The notes below the pieces were generated by a model. That model was not told the origin of the DNA, made no database searches, and saw only the letters and a program-made list of their open reading frames with translations. From an uncultured Anaerobutyricum sp. (GTDB lineage: Bacteria > Bacillota > Clostridia > Lachnospirales > Lachnospiraceae): 7,650 nucleotides of DNA. Where the stretch lies: contig CAKREJ010000080.1 of NCBI GenBank assembly GCA_934317185.1, positions 1-7,650 of the forward strand, in the 5' to 3' direction. The translations under genes were made by a program, and so were the position numbers. This document shows, piece by piece, positions 1 to 6,311 of the stretch; position 1 is the first letter of the stretch; each line of letters opens with the position of its first letter.

Positions 1-1261
<1,261 letters not shown>

Positions 1262-1263
1262 CT

Positions 1264-1292
1264 ATTATACTATATTGGGAGAAGTTATTCAA
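1264..1292 (-). promoter_or_regulatory. Probable sigma-A promoter of gdhA
   Basis: On the minus strand, TTGAAT (complement of 1287-1292) lies exactly 17 bp from a perfect TATAAT (complement of 1264-1269). Transcription would start near 1257 and give a leader of about 100 nt before gdhA. The DNA upstream of the -35 is very AT-rich and includes a T8A7 tract at 1317-1331, which could act as an UP element. A second TATAAT (complement of 1182-1187) lies nearer the gene but has no reasonable -35 at 17-18 bp. Confidence 0.65.
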
Positions 1293-1633
1293 TAAAAAGA
1301 ATAAGCAGAAGTACAATTTTTTTTAAAAAAATTTCATAACTCGACAGCCAACTTAATATTTTTAGGTGCAAAATGAGAAAAAATGATAGTTATAGCTGCA
1401 AGAATTTCATTTTTTAAAAACAGAAAAAGAAGAAAAGATAGAAAATATAGAATGAAAAAGTAAATTATATTGATATGCAGACAAAAGTTATTGTTAATAT
1501 AAAGACAATAAAAGACATAGGAACTACTTTGTTTAAAGTGTGAACTTAATGTGAAAAAAGGAATATGTTCACAAAATTATCGTAAATTAAGAATAATATA
1601 CTACGTGTTAAATTTAAACAGGAGGCTTATTTT
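1293..1633. other. AT-rich divergent intergenic region
   Basis: There is no credible gene in this stretch; the reading frames are very short. It contains a T8A7 tract at 1317-1331 that reads as a near-perfect inverted repeat and is probably curved DNA. AAAGACA occurs twice, 10 bp apart, at 1501-1507 and 1511-1517. The TGTGAA cluster at 1539-1573 is listed separately. The region must contain the promoter of the ABC operon. Candidate -10 boxes are TAATAT at 1594-1599 and TATACT at 1597-1602, but neither has a good -35 at normal spacing. Confidence 0.6.
1539..1573 (+). repeat. TGTGAA repeat cluster before the ABC operon
   Basis: TGTGAAC at 1539-1545 is followed one helical turn later (11 bp) by TGTGAA at 1550-1555. 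The exact reverse complement, GTTCACA, lies at 1567-1573. The cluster ends about 20 bp before the candidate -10 boxes of the ABC operon, where a regulator could contact polymerase. The arrangement is suggestive of an operator, but the words are short and chance is not excluded. Confidence 0.35.
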
Positions 1634-2692
1634 ATGATAGAAGTAAAGAACTTAGTCAAGGATTACGGAAAACATCATGCAGTAAAAGATATTAGTTTTT
1701 CCGTACCTGACGGACAGATCGTAGGTTTACTTGGACCAAATGGTGCAGGAAAGTCCACGACAATGAATATAATGACCGGATATATTTCTGCGACTTCTGG
1801 TGAAGTGAAAATCGGCGGATATGATATTTTAGAGCAGCCCTTACAGGCAAAGAGGTTAATTGGATACCTTCCGGAGATCCCACCTCTGTATGAAGATATG
1901 ACAGTAGAAGAATATTTGAATTTTATTTGCGATCTTAAAGGAATCCGTAAAAAGGCAGAAAAGGAAGCTTCTATTAATGAAGTAACAGAAGCGGTAAAGA
2001 TTTCAGATATGAGAAAAAGGCTTATTAAAAATCTTTCTAAAGGATATAAACAAAGAGTAGGACTTGCACAGGCACTGATCGGCAATCCGCCGCTGTTAAT
2101 TCTTGACGAACCGACAGTAGGTCTTGATCCAAATCAGATTATAGAAATCCGTTCTTTAATTAAGAGTCTGGGTGAAAAGCATACGATTATTTTGAGTTCT
2201 CATATTTTATCAGAAGTGAATGCAGTATGTGATTATGTTCTTATTATAGATAAAGGAACTTTGGTTGCAGAAGATACACCGGAGCATTTATCAGAAGATT
2301 TTTCCGATACGGACAGTATTATCTTGTCAGTAAAAGGAGAAAAAGAAAAAATAGAAAGCGTATTGAAAGCTTCTAAGTATATTAAAGATTATAAGATTAC
2401 GGGAGAAAAAGAAGACATCGTTGATGTGCAGGCAAAAACAGCAACCAAAGATGATATCCGTGATAATCTGTTCTTTGAATTTGCAGAAGAAAAGCTGCCG
2501 ATTATCAAGATGGAACGAGAAAGCTTATCTCTTGAAGATGTATTCTTAAAGCTTACCGGACAGGATGCAGCAGAAGTAGAATCAGAAGCGAAGAAAGCTT
2601 CAGAACAAATTGAAAAGCAAAGTCGTCATGGATTTTCTTTTAAAAGAAAGAAAAAAACAGAATCAGAAGAAGTAAAAGAGGAGGATAAGTAG
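1634..2692 (+). CDS. ABC transporter ATP-binding protein, GldA-like/ABC-2 type
   Basis: This is the cytoplasmic ATPase that should power the membrane complex encoded by the next two genes. Walker A is GPNGAGKST at residues 34-42. The Q-loop position reads GYLPE at 77-81, with Glu in place of Gln, as is common in this subfamily. The signature is LSKGYKQR at 134-141, Walker B is LLILDEP at 154-160, the D-loop is GLD at 163-165 and the switch histidine is His190. The domain after about residue 225 is the usual C-terminal extension. Residues 311-352 form a highly charged Lys/Glu-rich tail that is probably disordered. AGGAGG at 1620-1625 sits 8 bp before the ATG and supports this start. The stop is 1 bp before the permease, so the genes are co-transcribed and probably translationally coupled. 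The substrate is unknown. The GldA-like assignment rests on the neighbouring GldG-type gene. Confidence 0.93.
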   Translation: MIEVKNLVKDYGKHHAVKDISFSVPDGQIVGLLGPNGAGKSTTMNIMTGYISATSGEVKIGGYDILEQPLQAKRLIGYLPEIPPLYEDMTVEEYLNFICDLKGIRKKAEKEASINEVTEAVKISDMRKRLIKNLSKGYKQRVGLAQALIGNPPLLILDEPTVGLDPNQIIEIRSLIKSLGEKHTIILSSHILSEVNAVCDYVLIIDKGTLVAEDTPEHLSEDFSDTDSIILSVKGEKEKIESVLKASKYIKDYKITGEKEDIVDVQAKTATKDDIRDNLFFEFAEEKLPIIKMERESLSLEDVFLKLTGQDAAEVESEAKKASEQIEKQSRHGFSFKRKKKTESEEVKEEDK

Positions 2693-2693
2693 A

Positions 2694-3560
2694 ATGAAGG
2701 CTATTTATTTAAAAGAAATGAGAAGCTATTTTCACTCACTGGCAGCCTATATTTATTTTGCTCTTTTTATTGCTGCGACAGGAGTGTATTTTTCAGTAAT
2801 CTGTATGTCCTATGGTTATACAGATTATGCACAGTATGTATTTTCTAACAGTACGATTTTATATATCGTTATTGTACCAATTCTTACAATGCGTTTATTT
2901 GCAGAAGAAAAGAAGCAAAGGACCGATCAGCTTTTGTATACTTCACCGATTCGACCGGGAAGCATCGTGCTTGGAAAGTATTTAGCCTCTGTAACCTTAC
3001 TTGCGATTTCTATGTTAGTAAGCATCATAGAAGCAGGTGTATTAAGTATGTTTGGAAGTGTAAACTGGAAAACAGTTTTAACCGGATGTCTTGGATATTT
3101 TCTGCTTGGAGCTTGTCTTCTGGCAGTTGGAATGTTTGTATCTTCGCTTACAGATAATCAGATGATTGCGGCGGCATTATCTTTTGCTGTTGTTTTATTC
3201 TGTATGCTTCTTCCGAATATTTCAAATGTAGTGCCGGGAAGGGCAAGATATACTTATGTAGTATGTGTGTTAGCAGTCGCTTTTGTTGCGTGGTTTTTCT
3301 ATGATGAGACAAAAAATATAAAGATTACAGCAGGAGTAGGAGTAATAGGTATTGCTGTTATTGCTGTTTTAAGCCGGATAAAACCTGCATTATTTGACAA
3401 TGGTTTGTCTAAAATTATTGACTGGTTTTCTGTGTTAGATCGTTTTAACGACTTTTGCAGCGGAATTTTAAATGCATCCTCTATAGTATACTATGTATCA
3501 TTTATTGCAGTATTTTTATTCCTTACAATGCAGGGAATTGAAAAACGCAGATGGAATTAG
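2694..3560 (+). CDS. ABC-2 type transporter permease (GldF-like)
   Basis: This is an integral membrane subunit of 288 residues, predicted to pair with the upstream ATPase. It starts with MKAIYLKEMRSYF, a short amphipathic stretch typical of ABC-2 permeases. Hydrophobic segments lie near 17-38, 50-68, 94-118, 128-150, 157-178, 187-203, 211-228 and 262-281. The cytoplasmic loop at 66-95, with LTMRLFAEEKKQRTDQLL then TSPI and GKY, is the family hallmark that contacts the ATPase. The core of this fold has six helices, so the pair at 187-228 looks additional. The ribosome site AGAGGAGG (2677-2684) lies inside the end of the ATPase gene, 9 bp before the ATG, which suggests coupled translation. The substrate cannot be read from sequence. 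The ABC-2 class is firm, and the GldF label is inferred from the operon. Confidence 0.9.
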   Translation: MKAIYLKEMRSYFHSLAAYIYFALFIAATGVYFSVICMSYGYTDYAQYVFSNSTILYIVIVPILTMRLFAEEKKQRTDQLLYTSPIRPGSIVLGKYLASVTLLAISMLVSIIEAGVLSMFGSVNWKTVLTGCLGYFLLGACLLAVGMFVSSLTDNQMIAAALSFAVVLFCMLLPNISNVVPGRARYTYVVCVLAVAFVAWFFYDETKNIKITAGVGVIGIAVIAVLSRIKPALFDNGLSKIIDWFSVLDRFNDFCSGILNASSIVYYVSFIAVFLFLTMQGIEKRRWN

Positions 3561-3565
3561 GAGGG
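3559..3565 (+). promoter_or_regulatory. Ribosome binding site that decides the GldG-family start
   Basis: AGGAGGG overlaps the permease stop codon and lies 6 bp before ATG at 3572. The in-frame ATG at 3551 lies upstream of this site and has no ribosome site of its own, so the frame-open start seven codons earlier is not favoured. Confidence 0.8.
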
Positions 3566-3571
3566 CATAAA

Positions 3572-4993
3572 ATGACAGGGAAAAAGATGAATACAAAATT
3601 AAAAAAAGGTATTTTTTCGGCAGTAGCAGTTGTTGTTTTGATTGCAGCAGTTATTGCAGTCAATATATTTGTAACAAGCAAAAATTATACAGTAGACGTA
3701 ACAACCAATAAAATTTACTCACTTTCAAAACAGACGAAAAAAATCATAAAAGGATTAGATAAAGAAGTTACCGTATATGTAATTAACAAAGAATCTGATG
3801 TGAATTCTTCCTATGCACAAGTATGGAAGGAATATAAGAAAAATTCTTCAAAAATAAAATTTGTTTATAAAGATCCGGAGCTGTATCCGAACTTTACAAA
3901 GAAATATGTAGATGGTAGTGAAGAAGTTGCAAATGACAGTATGATTATAAAATGCGGCAAGAAATACCGCTATGTTTCTTCTAATGATTATGTTTCTTAT
4001 AGCTATGGAAGTGACTATTCTTATTCGGCAGATTCTCTTCAGTTAGAAAGTCTTACAACAGAAGCGATTAATTACGTTATTTCGGATTCAACACCGGTAA
4101 TCTATACATTAAGCGGACATTCGGAACAGAGCTTTGATTCTAGTGTAACAAGCAGCTTTGAAGGAGATAACTATTCTGTAAAAACATTAAATCTTCTTAC
4201 AGAACAGAAGGTGCCGGAGGATTGTTCTATACTGCTCATTAATGGGGCACAAAAAGACATCACAAAGGATGAGCTTGGGATGATTAAAACTTATATGAAA
4301 AATGGTGGAAAGATGTATGTGTTCTTAGATGCCAGAGTAGAAAGTCTTACAAATTTATACAGTCTGCTTAAATCATATAATGTAGAACCACAAAAGGGTG
4401 TTGTTGTAGAAAGTGATGCGAGCAAATATACACAATATCCGATTTATCTGTTGCCAAATATTGAAAGTTCTGATGCAACTTCGGCACAGTATAATAGTAA
4501 TATTTATGTTCTTGCTCCAAGTGCAAAAGGGTTAAAAGACATCACAGAAAAAAATGCAAAGAAGAACTCTTCTGCATCAGATTATACAGTAACTTCATTA
4601 CTTACTACAAGTGATGGGGCCTATTCTAAAGTGGATACATCAAGTGCTACCTTAAATAAAGAAAAGAAAGATATCAGCGGACCATTTAACATATCGGTAG
4701 CGGTATCAGACTCCACAGGAGGAAGAATGATCGTAACCGGCTGTACCAATATGCTGCTTCAGGATATTGATCAGGCAGTAAGCGGAGCAAACACAGACTT
4801 TGTATTAAATGGTGTGAATTATCTTGCAGAACAAAAGAGTAAGATTTCAATCAGAGCAAAGAGCTTAAAAACAGAGAATGCGGTCGTACCGGCATTTAAC
4901 CAGAAAGCTACATTGATCATGACAGTATTTGTGATTCCACTGGTAATACTCGCAATCGGAATCGCTATTGTAATAAAAAGAAGAAAACTTTAA
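3572..4993 (+). CDS. GldG-family ABC transporter auxiliary protein
   Basis: This 473-residue protein is predicted to be anchored at both ends, with most of its mass outside the cytoplasm. A basic N-terminus precedes a membrane segment at about 12-34, and a second segment at about 446-468 is followed by the basic tail KRRKL. Just after the first helix comes DVTTNKIYSLSKQT (42-55), the characteristic opening of GldG/ABC_transp_aux domains. SGHSE at 181-185, LLINGAQKDIT at 221-231 and GGKMYVFLDA at 245-254 also fit the family. A Tyr/Ser-rich stretch lies at 134-153. In Bacteroidetes, GldA, GldF and GldG form an ABC complex needed for gliding. Firmicutes carry homologues without gliding, so the role here is unknown. 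The start at 3572 is chosen because of the AGGAGGG site; an in-frame ATG at 3551 would add seven residues and overlap the permease. It is the third gene of the operon. Confidence 0.88.
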   Translation: MTGKKMNTKLKKGIFSAVAVVVLIAAVIAVNIFVTSKNYTVDVTTNKIYSLSKQTKKIIKGLDKEVTVYVINKESDVNSSYAQVWKEYKKNSSKIKFVYKDPELYPNFTKKYVDGSEEVANDSMIIKCGKKYRYVSSNDYVSYSYGSDYSYSADSLQLESLTTEAINYVISDSTPVIYTLSGHSEQSFDSSVTSSFEGDNYSVKTLNLLTEQKVPEDCSILLINGAQKDITKDELGMIKTYMKNGGKMYVFLDARVESLTNLYSLLKSYNVEPQKGVVVESDASKYTQYPIYLLPNIESSDATSAQYNSNIYVLAPSAKGLKDITEKNAKKNSSASDYTVTSLLTTSDGAYSKVDTSSATLNKEKKDISGPFNISVAVSDSTGGRMIVTGCTNMLLQDIDQAVSGANTDFVLNGVNYLAEQKSKISIRAKSLKTENAVVPAFNQKATLIMTVFVIPLVILAIGIAIVIKRRKL

Positions 4994-5298
4994 ATCCTGA
5001 TTGAAGAAAACGGACGCCGCTAAAGGAAGATTATTTAACTGAATTGTATTAAGTTTTCTAAGGAAAAGAGAATTTGTATAAGTTTGATTTTGTTCCGTTG
5101 TGCTAAACGTTCCATTTTGCCTCAAAAAACGAAAACTTCGGAAAAACGAGTCCGAAGTTTTCAGAGTCAAAATTCTACAGCACAAAGTCACAAAATGCAA
5201 TACTTATAAAAGTTTTCTTTTCTTTGACATAGTTTCCTTACAATTCAGCAAAAAATTCTATTACAGCGGCTGTCTAACCTCATTCTACAGATCAATAT
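4994..5298. other. Non-coding DNA after the ABC operon
   Basis: I see no convincing gene in this stretch. The short open frames on both strands lack ribosome sites and recognisable motifs. It contains a perfect hairpin at 5131-5162, listed separately. It also contains a 9-bp direct repeat, ATTCTACAG, at 5172-5180 and 5282-5290, and three copies of AAGTTTTC at 5051-5058, 5155-5162 and 5210-5217. I found no remnant of a fourth operon gene by eye. Confidence 0.6.
5131..5162. terminator. Perfect 12-bp hairpin, probable bidirectional terminator
   Basis: GAAAACTTCGGA (5131-5142) is exactly complementary to TCCGAAGTTTTC (5151-5162), with an 8-nt loop. On the plus strand the T-run is only TTTTC, and it forms part of the stem. 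On the minus strand the hairpin is followed by GTTTTTTG (complement of 5124-5131), a better U-tract. It most likely ends the ABC operon transcript, about 140 nt after the last stop, and can also block minus-strand transcription. Confidence 0.65.
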
Positions 5299-5327
5299 TT
5301 GACATTATAGCTAATATTATATATACT
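5299..5327 (+). promoter_or_regulatory. Promoter of the toxin-antitoxin operon
   Basis: A perfect TTGACA at 5299-5304 is separated by exactly 17 bp from TATACT at 5322-5327. Transcription would begin near 5334, giving a leader of about 28 nt. The box positions match sigma-A consensus well. The -10 lies between the two arms of an inverted repeat, so a bound repressor would cover it. Confidence 0.8.
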
Positions 5328-5343
5328 AATATTAGCTAATATT
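5308..5343 (+). promoter_or_regulatory. Three-half-site operator over the toxin-antitoxin promoter
   Basis: TAGCTAATATTA at 5308-5319 and its exact reverse complement at 5327-5338 form a 12-bp inverted repeat with a 7-bp spacer holding most of the -10 box. The right arm also belongs to a second perfect palindrome, AATATTAGCTAATATT at 5328-5343, which gives a third half-site. Phd/YefM antitoxins bind such palindromes and repress their own operon, with the toxin acting as co-repressor. That role is inferred here from position. Confidence 0.72.
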
Positions 5344-5361
5344 TTTCTGGGAGGTGTTATT

Positions 5362-5595
5362 ATGTTGACGGTTACTGCGACAGATATTCAAAATAATTTT
5401 GGAAAATACCTACAGGCTGTGCAGGATGGAAATGAGATTATTATCCTGAAGAATGGAAATGAAGTTGCAAGATTAATTTCGAAAGAGAAAAGTGTTTCTT
5501 TTCTTGCAGATTCTCTTGTGGGAGTTTTGGAAAATGATTATGACGAAGATGAGATAAAGGCAGAAAGGATGGCACGATATGAAGGTATTGATTGA
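5362..5595 (+). CDS. Type II antitoxin, Phd/YefM family
   Basis: This 77-residue protein should neutralise the PIN toxin encoded next and repress the shared promoter. Its N-terminal part (1-45) has the Phd/YefM pattern: TVTATDIQNNFGKYLQAVQ, then IIILKNGNEVARLIS. This fold is a DNA-binding dimer. Residues from about 50 to 77 are acidic and then basic (ENDYDEDEIKAERMARYEG), as expected for the disordered tail that wraps around the toxin. The ribosome site GGGAGGTG (5349-5356) precedes the ATG by 5 bp. The last 17 bp overlap the toxin gene, which couples their translation and is usual for such modules. The partner type (PIN rather than RelE or Doc) comes from the neighbour, not from this protein. 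Confidence 0.9.
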   Translation: MLTVTATDIQNNFGKYLQAVQDGNEIIILKNGNEVARLISKEKSVSFLADSLVGVLENDYDEDEIKAERMARYEGID

Positions 5596-5986
5596 TACGA
5601 ATGTTATCCTGGATGTTTTATGTGCAAGAGAAAAATTTTTAGAAGCATCATTAATAGTCTGGAAGTACTGTGAAGTTAATAAGTTAGAGGGCTATATTTC
5701 TGCTCTTTCTATTCCTAACATTGTTTATATTTTACGAAAAGAACTGACACCTGAAAAAACACAGCAAATTATTGATCGTTTATTTCTTATCTTTTCTGTT
5801 GCTGATTTAAAAGCAATAGACTTGAAAAAAGCTGCTATAATGCAAACAGAAGATTATGAAGATGCTTTGCAAATGGTTTGTGCGTCAAGAATAAAAGCCA
5901 ATTTCATTATTACTCGAAATATACGTGATTTTACGATGAGTAAAGTACCGGCAATAACACCAAGAGAATTGCTGGATAGATTCTGA
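5579..5986 (+). CDS. PIN-domain toxin (VapC-like ribonuclease) of a type II TA module
   Basis: This 135-residue single-domain protein is a predicted Mg2+-dependent RNase. VapC-type PIN toxins cut tRNA or rRNA and halt translation. The opening MKVLIDTNVILDVL gives the first catalytic Asp6 and Asn8. DYEDALQ at 92-98 gives the central acidic group (Asp92, Glu94, Asp95). ITRNIRDF at 111-118 gives Asn114 and Asp117, in the usual TRNxxDF form. The second acidic position, usually Glu in SxxTxxE of classical VapC, aligns by eye with Asn47 in SALSIPNIVY, so this acid appears replaced. This may be a subfamily feature. The start overlaps the antitoxin by 17 bp, and AAAGGA at 5564-5569 lies 9 bp upstream. 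The length fits the family, so it looks intact. The RNA target cannot be read from sequence. Confidence 0.9.
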   Translation: MKVLIDTNVILDVLCAREKFLEASLIVWKYCEVNKLEGYISALSIPNIVYILRKELTPEKTQQIIDRLFLIFSVADLKAIDLKKAAIMQTEDYEDALQMVCASRIKANFIITRNIRDFTMSKVPAITPRELLDRF

Positions 5987-6051
5987 TTTGTAAAGAGGGA
6001 CAGACAAAAGCAGAAATTTATGATTTTTATTCAGGCAAAATCCCCAAAAGG

Positions 6052-6158
6052 AAAAGTGTCCTATCCCAGATGCGGCTTGGGAGCGTAGTTAAGATGCGGA
6101 CGAGCATCTTAACTACAGCGACTACAGAGCAGATGGGATAGGACACTTTTTCTTTTTT
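6052..6158 (+). terminator. Nested palindromic element ending in a T-run, probable terminator
   Basis: The outer arms AAAAGTGTCCTATCCCA (6052-6068) and 6134-6150 are perfectly complementary over 17 bp. Inside, 6085-6097 and 6104-6116 form a second perfect stem of 13 bp (GTAGTTAAGATGC) with a 6-nt loop. A bulged GC/GC pair extends the inner stem. TTTTT, C, TTTTTT follows the outer stem to 6158, so an intrinsic terminator for the toxin-antitoxin transcript is likely. The 65-nt insert with its own hairpin is unusual for a plain terminator. A small structured RNA or a repeated palindromic element is an alternative. Confidence 0.75.
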
Positions 6159-6182
6159 CGTCTATTATCAAATCTATAAATC

Positions 6183-6226
6183 TTTATGCAATCTTAATAT
6201 GGCAGGCGATATATTTATGCAATCTT
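6183..6226 (+). repeat. Two 13-bp direct repeats before the K+ transporter gene
   Basis: TTTATGCAATCTT occurs exactly at 6183-6195 and 6214-6226, with starts 31 bp apart, or close to three helical turns. The second copy covers the weak -35 position of the transporter promoter. The arrangement is what a transcription activator binding on one face of the helix would use. The regulator is not identified. Confidence 0.6.
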
Positions 6227-6246
6227 TGAATGTGTACATATATAAT
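6218..6246 (+). promoter_or_regulatory. Candidate promoter of the K+ transporter gene
   Basis: A perfect TATAAT lies at 6241-6246. At 17 bp upstream the -35 position reads TGCAAT (6218-6223), a poor match to TTGACA. Transcription would start near 6253, about 60 nt before the ATG. A good -10 with a poor -35 inside a repeated motif suggests activator dependence. Confidence 0.5.
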
Positions 6247-6311
6247 GGGGAAAAACAGGAAAATAGTATTACCGGATGAAATAGTAATGAGACAATATAC
6301 AGGAGGGATTT

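Noticed and set aside
1373..1417. A 14-codon open frame that could be a leader peptide before the ABC operon
   Set aside because: The ribosome site is weak and badly spaced, and no attenuator hairpin follows.
1675..2085. Long minus-strand open frame inside the ABC ATPase gene
   Set aside because: It is the antisense shadow of a gene with all ABC motifs, and it has no ribosome site or recognisable domain.
3551..3571. Upstream in-frame ATG as the start of the GldG-like gene
   Set aside because: No ribosome site precedes it, while AGGAGGG lies between it and the ATG at 3572 at ideal spacing.
5035..5060. Weak hairpin AACTgAATtgtATTaAGTT followed by TTCT as the ABC operon terminator
   Set aside because: There are only short AT pairs with a mismatch. 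The 12-bp GC-containing hairpin at 5131-5162 is a much better candidate.
4865..5339. Open frames of 111 codons (minus) and 79 codons (plus) around the end of the GldG-like gene
   Set aside because: Both cross the perfect hairpin at 5131-5162, have no ribosome site, give unlikely proteins and match no family I recognise.
6159..6311. A c-di-AMP (ydaO-type) riboswitch before the K+ transporter gene
   Set aside because: The predicted leader is only about 60 nt, is AT-rich, and has none of the conserved stems of that class.
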